A stretch of 64,000 nt of DNA, taken from the NCBI GenBank assembly GCA_001749745.1, contig JWTM01000553.1, forward strand, positions 62,001-126,000, given 5' to 3'. Made by a program: the position numbers and the translations under genes. Below the pieces are notes generated by a model that was given only the letters and a program-made list of their open reading frames with translations, did no database searches and was not told the origin of the DNA. The DNA comes from Candidatus Marispirochaeta associata. Its GTDB lineage: Bacteria; Spirochaetota; Spirochaetia; JC444; Marispirochaetaceae. Shown here piece after piece: positions 24,345-32,936 of the stretch (position 1 is its first letter; each line of letters opens with the position of its first letter).

Positions 24345-25454
24345 TTATTCCGCAGCTTCCGCTTTAAGATCGGGCCGCAGGATCTTGATATCCGCCTCGC
24401 TCATAATCTTGTTGATATATGACTGAAACTCGTACTGAGCCTTCTGCATCTCCAGCTGGGGCCGCATCTGCTCTTTTACCTCTTCAAACGAGGGGAGCCA
24501 GGCATCCTTATGGTCTTCCACCTTGATCAGATGGTAGCCGAACTGGGTCTCCACCACATCGCTGATCTGGCCCGGTTCCATGGCAAAGGCGACCTCGGAG
24601 AAGCTAGGCACCATCTTCTCCGCCGGGAAATAGCCCAGATCCCCGCCCCTGGGGGCTGAGGGGCCCTCGGATTTCTCCTTCGCCAGGGCAGCAAAATCGG
24701 CGCCCGCTTCGAGTTCTTCCCGGATCGCTTGAATGCGGACCAATGCGTCCTGCTTCTGGGCCTCCGAGGCGTTCTCGGGAACCTTGATCAGGATGTGCCG
24801 GGCCCGAACGCTTTCGGGTTGGGCGATCTTGTCGAGGTTGTTGTTGTAGGTGCTCTTAAGCTCCGCCTCGGTGATCTCCACGTCTTTCATCACATGTTCC
24901 TGAACCTTGAAGACCTGCAGGCTCTGGGTTACCTCGCTTCTAAGGCGCTCGTCGTCGTATCCCCGTTCGGCCATGGCCCGATCGAACTCCTCGGGGCTCG
25001 GGTACTGGCTCTTGAGCTTCTCTATCTCCTGATCGACCCGGTCCGGATCGACCGACAAGCCGAGTCTCTGGTACTCCTCGAGGATAACCCGTTTGTTGAT
25101 CAGCTGCTGAATAGCGAGCTGCTTGAGCTTATCTTGATCCTCGGGGCTTATCTGCCCGCCGGACTGGGCGCGGTAGGCCTGGGTGATGTTACTCAGGTGC
25201 TCATTGTAGCTATCCTCGCTGATAGCTTTGCCGTTGACCGTCGCTACTGCACCGGCGGCAACCGCCAGGCTGCTCCGCTTCTTTTCCGGCTGCGAGCTTT
25301 CGGAACTCTGGTCGTTTTCGGCCGGGGCTTCCTGCGCCGCCGGCGCGCTCTCTTGGGCCGCTTCTTTCTGTCCTCCGGCGAAGAGCGCCGCAGGCAGAAT
25401 CGACAGGCTCAAGATCAGTATCCAGAACAGTGATGTTCTTCGAAAAAATAGCAT
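24345..25454 (-). CDS. Exported PpiC/SurA-type peptidyl-prolyl isomerase
   Basis: 369 aa; AAGGAG lies 6 nt before the ATG. The signal peptide ends ALFAGGQKE, a spirochaetal hallmark, and is followed by an Ala/Glu-rich linker (about 30-65). A SurA-N-like helical domain (about 70-205) precedes one parvulin domain (about 215-315) with the family features RARHILIKV, GGDLGYF and FGYHLIKVED. It should assist folding of exported and outer-membrane proteins in the periplasm. It has its own promoter (CTGACA-N17-TATAGT) and terminator. Confidence 0.9.
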   Translation of the reverse strand: MLFFRRTSLFWILILSLSILPAALFAGGQKEAAQESAPAAQEAPAENDQSSESSQPEKKRSSLAVAAGAVATVNGKAISEDSYNEHLSNITQAYRAQSGGQISPEDQDKLKQLAIQQLINKRVILEEYQRLGLSVDPDRVDQEIEKLKSQYPSPEEFDRAMAERGYDDERLRSEVTQSLQVFKVQEHVMKDVEITEAELKSTYNNNLDKIAQPESVRARHILIKVPENASEAQKQDALVRIQAIREELEAGADFAALAKEKSEGPSAPRGGDLGYFPAEKMVPSFSEVAFAMEPGQISDVVETQFGYHLIKVEDHKDAWLPSFEEVKEQMRPQLEMQKAQYEFQSYINKIMSEADIKILRPDLKAEAAE

Positions 25455-25487
25455 TCAAACTCCTTATCTGCATAAATCTTACCGTCC

Positions 25488-25516
25488 ACTATAGACCATC
25501 ACTCCATTTTTGTCAG
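25488..25516 (-). promoter_or_regulatory. Promoter of the PpiC gene (CTGACA-N17-TATAGT)
   Basis: On the minus strand, CTGACA (25516-25511) and TATAGT (25493-25488) are spaced by 17 bp, giving a 5' UTR of about 27 nt with a good SD. Close to sigma-70 consensus. Confidence 0.65.
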
Positions 25517-25610
25517 GGAGGGGGTAGGGGCGGAGAGAATCGGATAAACTTGACGATTATAGTATGAAATAACGAATTTTGAGGGGTAGATTTCATTAGA
25601 GGAGGATTCA

Positions 25611-26153
25611 ATGCGACAAACCGTCATGTTTATAGTCAGTCTAGCCTTGATAGGGGGCTTGATCGTCTCCGCCGGGGCCGAAACCACGTGGCTCTCCGGT
25701 TACGATGTTTATGGGTCGAATGCAGAGATCGACTACCCGGTCGAGTTGACCGAATCCCAGTGGCGTTCCCGATTGAATGAAGAGCAGTACTACATTTTGC
25801 GTCAGAAAGGTACCGAATACGCCTTCTCCGGGGAGTACGACAAGTTTTACGAAAAGGGTACCTACTACTCCGCCGCAACCGGTCAGCCCCTCTTCAGCTC
25901 CGAGTCGAAGTACGATTCCGGAACCGGTTGGCCGAGTTTCTACGAGCCTATCGACAAGGATGCGGTGGTACTGATCGAGGATAATTCCCTATTCATGCGC
26001 CGGATCGAGGTGGTCGACAGTATGAGCGGCTCTCATTTAGGGCATGTCTTCCCCGACGGTCCCGATCCGACGGGCTTGAGGTTCTGTATGAACTCCGCCG
26101 CCATGATCTTCGTTCCCGAGGGGGGCGAGCCGCCGGAGGTGCTGGGGCGCTAG
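25611..26153 (+). CDS. msrB: Exported peptide-methionine (R)-S-oxide reductase, MsrB
   Basis: 180 aa; GAGGAGG is 9 nt before the ATG. A signal peptide (about 1-23, ending VSAGA) is followed by the MsrB domain: YDSGTGWPSFYEP (about 104-116), SHLGHVFPDGP and the catalytic Cys in RFCMNSAAM. The two CxxC zinc motifs of many MsrB proteins are absent and the catalytic Cys is the only one in the protein, so it is a non-zinc form without an internal resolving Cys and would need an external reductant. It repairs oxidised methionine in periplasmic proteins. Its stop overlaps the convergent Uma2 stop (CTAG). Confidence 0.9.
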   Translation: MRQTVMFIVSLALIGGLIVSAGAETTWLSGYDVYGSNAEIDYPVELTESQWRSRLNEEQYYILRQKGTEYAFSGEYDKFYEKGTYYSAATGQPLFSSESKYDSGTGWPSFYEPIDKDAVVLIEDNSLFMRRIEVVDSMSGSHLGHVFPDGPDPTGLRFCMNSAAMIFVPEGGEPPEVLGR

Positions 26154-26746
26154 TCTTTGCTGCAATCCCAGATAAATCCGGGAAACAAAGCGCTTTCTAC
26201 CGCTTCTCCTCGACGGAACTCCCTGATCGGGGCGAAGCGGTCGCCATCGAGCTTCTCGCCATCCCGGATGTACTGGAAAACGGTGCAGGTGTCGGGTTGG
26301 ATGAGCCAGTACTCCTTTACCCCGTTCCGCTCGTAGAGGTCCCGCTTTACGCTGAAATCCTTGTTGGCGGTCGAGTCGGAAAGTACCTCGGCCACGAAAT
26401 CAGGAGCGCCGTGAGCGCCGTCCTCCTCCACAATCGAGGGATTGCAGACGACGAGAACGTCGGGCTGAACCACGGTGTTTTTCTCATCATCCCCCTGATT
26501 TTCGCTCTTTAGGTAGACGTCGAGAGGGGCGATATAGACCTTGCACGGTTTCCCTTCCAGGAAATTGTAGAGTTTGTTGAACAGATTACCTGTTTTATCT
26601 TGATGAGGAACCCGGGGAGCCGGACTCATGTCGTAGGGGACGCCGTCGATCAGCTCCCAGCGTTCGTCGTCGGGCCAGGATTTGTAATCCTCGATTGTGT
26701 AGCGCCGCTTCTCTTTCAGGGCGCCGGTTCCGGGGACTTCAGGCAT
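26150..26746 (-). CDS. Uma2-family (DUF820) putative endonuclease
   Basis: 198 aa; GGGAGG precedes the ATG. The Uma2 fold is supported by TIEDYKSWPDDERWELIDGVPYDM at the start, QPDVLVVC and PDFVAEVLSDSTANKD in the middle, and YLI-like EYWLIQPDTCTVFQY. Restriction-endonuclease-like (PD-(D/E)xK) residues D in QPD, E in AEV and K in the following RDLY region fit the family. Function is unproven in any member; such genes are often multicopy in genomes with mobile elements. No partner gene is seen. Its stop overlaps the msrB stop. Confidence 0.8.
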   Translation of the reverse strand: MPEVPGTGALKEKRRYTIEDYKSWPDDERWELIDGVPYDMSPAPRVPHQDKTGNLFNKLYNFLEGKPCKVYIAPLDVYLKSENQGDDEKNTVVQPDVLVVCNPSIVEEDGAHGAPDFVAEVLSDSTANKDFSVKRDLYERNGVKEYWLIQPDTCTVFQYIRDGEKLDGDRFAPIREFRRGEAVESALFPGFIWDCSKD

Positions 26747-26907
26747 CGCCTACCTCCCGTCATACTGCTCCTACTCTCTCTATGCATAGTTTACTACATT
26801 TTCTGGGGCGAGTAAGGTATCGCGGTGCGTTACAGGTCGTGTATAAAAAAACTCCTTGCCAAAGCTCCGCTTAGGCCTTTAACTTCTATATAGAGCAGGG
26901 AGGGACT

Positions 26908-27399
26908 ATGAAGAACATCCTTATTGCCCATGACTTCTCCGATCTATCCGGTCCGGTACTGCGTTACGGCGTCGATCTCGCTAAATCCTATAAGGCGAAG
27001 CTCCTGGTGCTCCATACCGAGCCGCCTCAGACGGGATTTATCTACTACTCCCCGGGCTATACCTATCACGGGATACTCGGCTTCGGTCTGGACGAGTCGG
27101 TCCGGCGGGAGATAGAGGTAGAGCGGCTACACCACGATAAGCACGCCCTGGAGCTGGTAGAGAAGCGCCTCAGCGAAGACGGCCTCGATGTGGAGACCCT
27201 GCTGATGTCAGGCGATCCGGCCCAGGCTATCCTGGATACCGCCGAAGAACGAGATGTGGATATGATCATCGTCGGCGCCCACGCCCACGGCGCCTTCTAC
27301 AAACTCCTCTTCGGCTGCGTCGATTCGGAACTGGTGCGCCGGGCTTCTTGTCCGGTCCTGGTTATTCCCGAGACGGCGGTGGAGCGGGGCGGAGAGTAG
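26908..27399 (+). CDS. Universal stress protein (UspA family)
   Basis: 163 aa; AGGGAGG lies a few bases before the ATG. Single Usp domain: ILIAHDFSDLSGPVLRYGVDLA at the N-terminus and, near the end, DMIIVGAHAHGAFYKLLFGCVDSELVRRASCPVLVI. The ATP-binding pattern G-x2-G-x9-G(S/T) is modified here (Gly-Cys in place of Gly-Ser), so ATP binding is uncertain. Cytoplasmic. It stands alone between Uma2 and glutaminyl-tRNA synthetase genes. Confidence 0.9.
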   Translation: MKNILIAHDFSDLSGPVLRYGVDLAKSYKAKLLVLHTEPPQTGFIYYSPGYTYHGILGFGLDESVRREIEVERLHHDKHALELVEKRLSEDGLDVETLLMSGDPAQAILDTAEERDVDMIIVGAHAHGAFYKLLFGCVDSELVRRASCPVLVIPETAVERGGE

Positions 27400-27462
27400 C
27401 CCCGGTCGAATCCCGATTTGATTTCATCCCCCCTGCTTATTCTTCTCTTAAGAAGCGCTTGC

Positions 27463-27491
27463 TTGTAAGATGCTTCTCTTTTATCTACAAT
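27463..27491 (+). promoter_or_regulatory. Promoter of glnS (TTGTAA-N17-TACAAT)
   Basis: -35 TTGTAA at 27463-27468, -10 TACAAT at 27486-27491, 17-bp spacer. The 5' UTR would be about 50 nt and carries an AAGGAG 11 nt before the ATG. Confidence 0.6.
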
Positions 27492-27546
27492 GCTAACACC
27501 GAACAACTGAGACTCACCAACGGGATAGGTAAGGAGCGCTTTTAGC

Positions 27547-29238
27547 ATGAGCGATGCGGAGAACAAGAGTAATTTCATTTGGGACATCATCGATACCGAC
27601 CTGGCGGAAGGCAAGGCCGCGGAAGGGGTTGTAACCCGTTTCCCGCCGGAGCCGAACGCCTACCTGCACATCGGCCATGCTAAGGCGATCTTCGTCGATT
27701 TCGAAACCGCCAAGCGTTACAAGGGCTACTGCAACCTGCGCATGGACGATACCAACCCGCTCAAAGAGGAGCAGGAGTTCATCGACGGCATCCAGGAGGA
27801 TGTGCGCTGGCTCGGATACCAGTGGCAGAATTTGACCTACGCCTCCGATTTTTTCGGCCGCATGTACGAATTGGCCGAGGAGATGATCGGGAAGGGGATG
27901 GCCTATGTGGACGATCTCACTCCCGAGGAGATTCGGGAGTACCGGGGAACTCTAACCGAGCCGGGCAAGGAGAGCCCCTATCGCAATCGGACTCCTGAAG
28001 AGAATCTTGATCTCTTTCGGCGTATGCGGGCCGGGGAGTTCGGCGACGGCGAGAAGGTGCTCCGGGCCAAGATCGATATGAGTTCCGGCAACATCAATAT
28101 GCGCGATCCGGTAATGTACCGTATCCAGCATGCCCACCACTACCGGCAGGGCGACGACTGGTGCATCTACCCCATGTACGACTGGGCCCACGGCCTGGAG
28201 GACTCCTTCGAGGGGGTAACCCACTCCCTCTGTACCCTGGAGTTCGAGGATCACCGTCCTCTTTACGACTGGTTTCTGGCGCAGCTGCCGGTGCACAAGC
28301 CGCGTCAGATCGAGTTTTCCCGGCTGCAGATCAGCCGCACCCTACTCTCCAAGCGCTTCTATGTGCGCCTGATGAAAGAGGGACTGATCTCGGGCTGGGA
28401 CGATCCCCGGGTCCCGACGATTCGGGGCCTCCGTCGACGGGGCTATACCCCCGAGGCGATCCGGGCCTTCGTACAGATGATCGGTATCTCCAAGTCCCAC
28501 AGCGTAATCGACGCCGGGATGCTGGAGTACTGCCTGCGGGAGGATCTGAACCGCCGGGCCCAGCGCCGGATGGCGGTCCTGGATCCGGTGAAGCTGACTA
28601 TAAGCAACTACCCCGAGGATCAGGTCGAATGGTTCGAGGGCGAGAACAATCCCGAGGATCCCGAGGGAGGAACCCGTAAAATCCCCTTCTGCAGGGATCT
28701 CTACATCGAGCAAGCGGATTTTATGATCGATCCCCCGAAGAAGTTCTTCCGCCTAGGCCCGGGACGGGAGATACGGCTCAAGCACGCCTACTACGTAAAG
28801 TGTGAGGAGTACCGCACCGACGACGGGGGGAATGTGACCGAGATCCTTTGTACCTACGATCCGGCCAGTCGGGGCGGCTGGAGCGAGGACGGGCGTAAAG
28901 TTAAAGGCACCAGCCACTGGGTCAGCGCCCGCCATGCGGTAGACGCCGAGGTTCGCAACTACGGCGATCTCTTCTCGGAGGAGAAGCCTTGGGAGTATCA
29001 GGGAGATTTCGCCGAGATTATGAACGAAGATTCCCTGGAGATTGTTCGGGGCGTCAAGATCGAACCGGCAATGGCCGAGGCCGCCCGGGGCGAGACGAAC
29101 GGCACAATCGACGGTAATTTCCAGTTTCTCAGGCAGGGATACTATACGGTGGACATCGATTCAAGCCCCGAAGCGCCGGTCTTCAACCGCACCGTGGGCT
29201 TGAAGGATTCCTGGGCAAAGGCGCAGAAGAAGGGTTAA
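27547..29238 (+). CDS. glnS: Glutaminyl-tRNA synthetase
   Basis: 563 aa, normal for bacterial GlnRS. Class I motifs: the HIGH box (FPPEPNAYLHIGHAK, about 35-50) and the KMSKS-equivalent LLSKR at about 266. The following anticodon-binding beta-barrels are typical (KLTISNYPE onward). GlnRS-specific discrimination from GluRS is supported by the EPNAYLHIGHAKA context and the RMDDTNP segment. It charges tRNA-Gln directly, so this organism need not use the GatCAB route for Gln. The gene has its own promoter. Its stop overlaps the convergent cheW stop (TTAA). Confidence 0.95.
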   Translation: MSDAENKSNFIWDIIDTDLAEGKAAEGVVTRFPPEPNAYLHIGHAKAIFVDFETAKRYKGYCNLRMDDTNPLKEEQEFIDGIQEDVRWLGYQWQNLTYASDFFGRMYELAEEMIGKGMAYVDDLTPEEIREYRGTLTEPGKESPYRNRTPEENLDLFRRMRAGEFGDGEKVLRAKIDMSSGNINMRDPVMYRIQHAHHYRQGDDWCIYPMYDWAHGLEDSFEGVTHSLCTLEFEDHRPLYDWFLAQLPVHKPRQIEFSRLQISRTLLSKRFYVRLMKEGLISGWDDPRVPTIRGLRRRGYTPEAIRAFVQMIGISKSHSVIDAGMLEYCLREDLNRRAQRRMAVLDPVKLTISNYPEDQVEWFEGENNPEDPEGGTRKIPFCRDLYIEQADFMIDPPKKFFRLGPGREIRLKHAYYVKCEEYRTDDGGNVTEILCTYDPASRGGWSEDGRKVKGTSHWVSARHAVDAEVRNYGDLFSEEKPWEYQGDFAEIMNEDSLEIVRGVKIEPAMAEAARGETNGTIDGNFQFLRQGYYTVDIDSSPEAPVFNRTVGLKDSWAKAQKKG

Positions 29239-29741
29239 GCCTCCTCCTCCGGCGCTTCCCGGTTGGCCGAGGAGAGGATTCCCAGCTCCTCTTCGCTAAA
29301 GACCCGGGCGGTGTTGAGGATGATGATAAACTCCTCGTTGAGTTTCCCGATCCCCTGGATGAACTCGGTATTGATGCTGGTGCTGAATTTCGGCGCCGGC
29401 TCAATGCTCTCCTGTTCGATCTCGATTACCTCGCTTACCGAATCGACGAAAGCGCCGACCATTAACTCTTCGTCGAGATGACCGATCTCCAGGATGATTA
29501 TACTGGTCTCTTCGGTCTGTTGAGTGTCGGGGAGCTCCAATTTGAGCCTCAAGTCGATAACCGGGACAACGCTGCCCCGCAGATTGATCACGCCCTTCAT
29601 AAAGGCCGGCATCCGGGGAATTTTGGTTATCTTGGGTACCTCGAGCACCTCCCGAACACCCTTTACATCCACCGCATAGAGTTCGTTCTCCAGATGAAAG
29701 GTCAGATATTGGTGGGCTACCGATATATGTGCGCCTGGCAT
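29235..29741 (-). CDS. cheW: Chemotaxis coupling protein CheW
   Basis: 168 aa; AGGAGG 9 nt before the ATG. One CheW domain: YLTFHLENELYAVDVKGVREVLE, then GVINLRGSVVPVIDLR and the C-terminal LNTARVF. It links methyl-accepting receptors to the CheA kinase at the inner membrane. It stands alone, apart from the main chemotaxis cluster, which is not in the window. An acidic tail of about 15 residues is extra. Confidence 0.92.
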   Translation of the reverse strand: MPGAHISVAHQYLTFHLENELYAVDVKGVREVLEVPKITKIPRMPAFMKGVINLRGSVVPVIDLRLKLELPDTQQTEETSIIILEIGHLDEELMVGAFVDSVSEVIEIEQESIEPAPKFSTSINTEFIQGIGKLNEEFIIILNTARVFSEEELGILSSANREAPEEEA

Positions 29742-29834
29742 AGTTGAATCCTCCTAAAAGCTAAGTATCGTAGATAGAGGCGGCTAATGCAAACGGATCG
29801 GTCAGGAATCTTCGCTAATCATCTATCTGCATCC

Positions 29835-30620
29835 CTACACGGTCGTCTGCCCCGTCCGGCGGTTGCGCTCGGCAATCAGTCGCAGACCCTCCAGGATCAA
29901 CCAGGGTTCGACAACGGTAAAGCTTTCTGTGAGCGGGGAGATCACCGTCGCCCGGCCGCCGGTAGCGATGACCGTTGCGTCGCCTCCCATCTCGGCCCGC
30001 ATCCGGGCGATGATCCCCTCCACCAGGCCGGTATAGCCTAAAATTACCCCGGATCGAATCGACTGGGTCGTATTCTTGCCGATGGCGTGCTCAGGCTTCT
30101 GTAGCCAGACCTGGGGCAGCTGGGCGGTGGAGGCCGAAAGGGCCTCGGCGGCCGCCTGGATTCCCGGGGCGATAGCCACCCCGAGGAGTTCCCCCGGTTC
30201 TCCCACGGCGGTGAATGTCAGGGCGGTGCCGAAATCGACGACGATACAGTTCCCCTGAACCCGCTCATAGGCGGCCACCGCGTTGCAGACCAGGTCGGTA
30301 CCCACCTCGCCGGGGTTGTCGGTCCGGATCTTGATGCCGGTTTTGATTCCGGGGCCTACGATCAACGGCTCCCGGCCGGTTAGCGTGCTGCTCACCTCTC
30401 GGAGTTTCTCCGTCAGTTGGGGGACAACCGAACTGATCACGGTCGTGTCGATCGCCTCCCGGGGAATTTGCTCCTCCCGGAGTATGTCCCGTAGCAAGAC
30501 CGCATACTCGTCGGGCATCTTGTTGTGGTCGGTGTGGATACGCCACTGCTTAATCCAGCCCGAACCGCCGTGCAGGCCCATGACGATATTCGAGTTGCCG
30601 ATGTCGATGGCGAGAAGCAT
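29835..30620 (-). CDS. coaX: Type III pantothenate kinase
   Basis: 261 aa. CoaX signatures: AIDIGNSNIVMG at the N-terminus, GTDLVCNAVAAYE, VVDFGTALTF and AIAPGIQAAAEAL. It phosphorylates pantothenate with ATP, the first step of CoA synthesis, and unlike CoaA is not feedback inhibited by CoA. It follows 3 bp after an ECF S-component gene and closes the operon starting with the ECF ATPases at 33742, which supports pantothenate as the transported vitamin. Confidence 0.93.
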   Translation of the reverse strand: MLLAIDIGNSNIVMGLHGGSGWIKQWRIHTDHNKMPDEYAVLLRDILREEQIPREAIDTTVISSVVPQLTEKLREVSSTLTGREPLIVGPGIKTGIKIRTDNPGEVGTDLVCNAVAAYERVQGNCIVVDFGTALTFTAVGEPGELLGVAIAPGIQAAAEALSASTAQLPQVWLQKPEHAIGKNTTQSIRSGVILGYTGLVEGIIARMRAEMGGDATVIATGGRATVISPLTESFTVVEPWLILEGLRLIAERNRRTGQTTV

Positions 30621-30623
30621 AGG

Positions 30624-31205
30624 CTACTGGTCGCCCTCTTCCGGCGGAAGGTCGGGAAGCTCTGAGCCGCCTTTGCCGGTATCGATCCGTTTCCAGGCGG
30701 CAACCACCGCCAGGGTGATCAATGCCGCCGCTCCCGCCTCGGGCAGACCGTTAGCCACGGCGATACCCCAGATTACCCCCCAGGGTAGGGCGTTGAGAGC
30801 GCCCAGGGCGCTCAATACCAGGATAGTGTTGACCAGGCTTCCAACAGCGCCGGCTATGAGCAGAGCGGCTAAGGGGAAACGCTTCAGGGCGTACCAGACC
30901 GCCCAGGCGGCGGGACCGATAAGAAGGCGCGGGATTACCGAGACGATCGGGTTGACGAAGAGAGGATCCAGGGGCCCGGTGGGAGCCACCGCGGCTCGGA
31001 TCAGCCCGAAGAGACCGAAAATCCCGCCGATGATAGTTCCGGCCAGGGGGCCTTGAACCACGGCGCCGATGATTACCGGGATATGCATGGTCGTCAGCGA
31101 TGCGCCCGATAGCCAGGGGATGAAACCCAGGGGGGTCATGGATAGCACGATAGAGAGGGCGCCCAGCGCCCCGGTGATCACCAGAAAACGGATACGTTCG
31201 GTCAT
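30624..31205 (-). CDS. ECF transporter S component, probable pantothenate binder
   Basis: 193 aa, about 6 TM helices; AGGAGG precedes the ATG. Features of the ECF S fold are seen: an early hydrophobic helix, then SLTTMHIPVIIGAVVQGPLAGTIIGGIFGLFGL, common to the PanT/FolT/BioY type. The C-terminal tail is charged. Gene order (A1-A2-T-S-CoaX) argues for pantothenate or a precursor as ligand. That is inference; related S components for folate or cobalt differ only subtly. Confidence 0.75.
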   Translation of the reverse strand: MTERIRFLVITGALGALSIVLSMTPLGFIPWLSGASLTTMHIPVIIGAVVQGPLAGTIIGGIFGLFGLIRAAVAPTGPLDPLFVNPIVSVIPRLLIGPAAWAVWYALKRFPLAALLIAGAVGSLVNTILVLSALGALNALPWGVIWGIAVANGLPEAGAAALITLAVVAAWKRIDTGKGGSELPDLPPEEGDQ

Positions 31206-31214
31206 AGAATCCTC

Positions 31215-32063
31215 CTAAAACGGTAGTACAAGGGCGGCAAGGAGCCGGTCGTAGTCGGCGAACCAGCACCAGATGGCAGCTGCATACGCGCCGAAGCTGC
31301 AGCAGAGCCAGACAATATCCTTTCCAGACAGGATGAAGCGATGCAGCCGGTCTCCCAGCCGCGTTCCGGCATAGCCCCGCAGGTGCATCGCCTCTCCCAG
31401 GGTCTCCGCCTTGCGAAGGGTGCCGATAAAGAGCGGTACCATCACCGGCAGGGAGGCCTTTATGCGCCTGAAGGGGTTCCGGGAGCGGTAGCCCAGGTCT
31501 CCCCCGCGGACGGTCTGCGCCTTGGCCAACCGCTCTCCTTCCTCTCGCAGAAAAGGGATGAAGCGGAAGGTGAGGGTGGCGATCAGGCCGGCCTCCGCCA
31601 CTGGAAAGCCGAACGGCGCCAGGGGGGAGAGCAGGGCCTCGATCCCGTAGCTGATCTCGGCGGTCGGCGTAATAGCGGTGGTGAGACCCAAGAGCATAAT
31701 GGCGCTCAAAATTCGAATCAGCATCAACGATGCCGGGGCTATGTCCGCAGTACTCAACAGGGGCTCCCCGGGGGCGCGGGGCAGGGTGAGCGCATGAATC
31801 AGGATCACCACGATCAGGAAGGGCATCACCGGAACCACCGGCCGCAGAACGGCCCTGGGCCTGAGGGAGGCGAAGGGGGCCGCGGCCAGCAGGAAGAGTA
31901 GAATAATCGATAGCCCTGCGATACTGCCGCAGGCGGTAATGATCCCGAGACCGACGAGGAGCGCCCCAAGCTTCGAACCGGGATGCAGTTTTTGCAGGGG
32001 TCCGCTCAAGCCGCGAAACTTGAGGAAGTTGAGACTACTCCCGGAGGCGCCGAAATCTCTCAT
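31215..32063 (-). CDS. ecfT: ECF transporter T component (EcfT)
   Basis: 282 aa, about 5 TM helices. EcfT hallmarks are an N-terminal HPGSKLGALL and two cytoplasmic coupling motifs, AQTVRGGD and AMHLRGY, which dock on the two ATPases. It follows EcfA2 with adjacent stop and start. It is a scaffold that transmits ATP hydrolysis to the S component. Confidence 0.88.
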   Translation of the reverse strand: MRDFGASGSSLNFLKFRGLSGPLQKLHPGSKLGALLVGLGIITACGSIAGLSIILLFLLAAAPFASLRPRAVLRPVVPVMPFLIVVILIHALTLPRAPGEPLLSTADIAPASLMLIRILSAIMLLGLTTAITPTAEISYGIEALLSPLAPFGFPVAEAGLIATLTFRFIPFLREEGERLAKAQTVRGGDLGYRSRNPFRRIKASLPVMVPLFIGTLRKAETLGEAMHLRGYAGTRLGDRLHRFILSGKDIVWLCCSFGAYAAAIWCWFADYDRLLAALVLPF

Positions 32064-32936
32064 TCATTCCCCCCTAATCGCGGCTGGGGGGATTAGGTCC
32101 GCCAGGACCGTAGCCATCGCGGCCGGATCGCTCATCTCCGGGCGATACTGAAGCCGCACTCCCCCGGCGGCCAGAGCGTTTATAAGGCGAAACTCCTCCG
32201 GCGGAATGATGCCGCACTCGTTCAGCAGTTCGCTCCGCCGAAATAGGTCGGCCGGCGCTTCGTCCGCCAGCACCTTGCCGGCCGATAAGAGGGCTATCCT
32301 GTCGGCTGTGAGGGCGAAGCGCATATCATGGGTGGCGAAGATAACGCTCGTACCGGAGTCCTTCTCCCGGGCGATAGCTTCGAAGAGTACCGCCGATGCA
32401 GCATGGTCTAATCCGGCCGAGGGTTCATCCAGCAGCAGGAGCTCCGGTTTCAGCGCGAGGACTGCGGCGATCGCTGCGCTGCGCTTCTCTCCGCCGCTCA
32501 ACGCATCGGTGCGGCGGTCCTTGAACTCCCCGTAGGGGAGTCCCATCCGGTCCATCGCGGCCCGTACCTGTTCGGCCAGTTCCCGTCCCCGGACTCCGTA
32601 GTTGGCGGGCCCAAAGGCGATGTCGTCTCCAAGATAGGTCTTGAAGAGCATATCCTCGGGCCGTTGAAGGGCGATGCCTACCCGTCGTCGTAGGGTGTCG
32701 AGCTCCTTCTCGCTCAGTTTGGATTTGCTCAACTCGATGCCGGCCACGTGAAGGCTCCCGGAATGGGGCAGCAGCAGACCGGCGATAAGCTGCAGCAGCG
32801 AGGATTTTCCCGATCCGGTGGTGCCGATCAGCGCCAGGGATTCTCCCTCTTCCAGCCGGAGGTTTATCCGATCCAGTGCCGCAGACTCGGTCTCCCTGTA
32901 GCGGTAAACTACCTCGCGGGCGTTAACGATACTCAT
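32064..32936 (-). CDS. ECF transporter ATPase (second of pair)
   Basis: 290 aa from the ATG overlapping the previous stop (ATGA); the long upstream in-frame reading lies inside the other ATPase gene. Walker A is GTTGSGKSS, the Q-loop region VGIALQRPEDMLF, signature LSGGEKRSAAIAAVL and Walker B LLLLDEPSAGLD. The Q-loop form and the C-terminal extension are typical of EcfA. It forms a heterodimer with the product of 32933-33742. Confidence 0.9.
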   Translation of the reverse strand: MSIVNAREVVYRYRETESAALDRINLRLEEGESLALIGTTGSGKSSLLQLIAGLLLPHSGSLHVAGIELSKSKLSEKELDTLRRRVGIALQRPEDMLFKTYLGDDIAFGPANYGVRGRELAEQVRAAMDRMGLPYGEFKDRRTDALSGGEKRSAAIAAVLALKPELLLLDEPSAGLDHAASAVLFEAIAREKDSGTSVIFATHDMRFALTADRIALLSAGKVLADEAPADLFRRSELLNECGIIPPEEFRLINALAAGGVRLQYRPEMSDPAAMATVLADLIPPAAIRGE

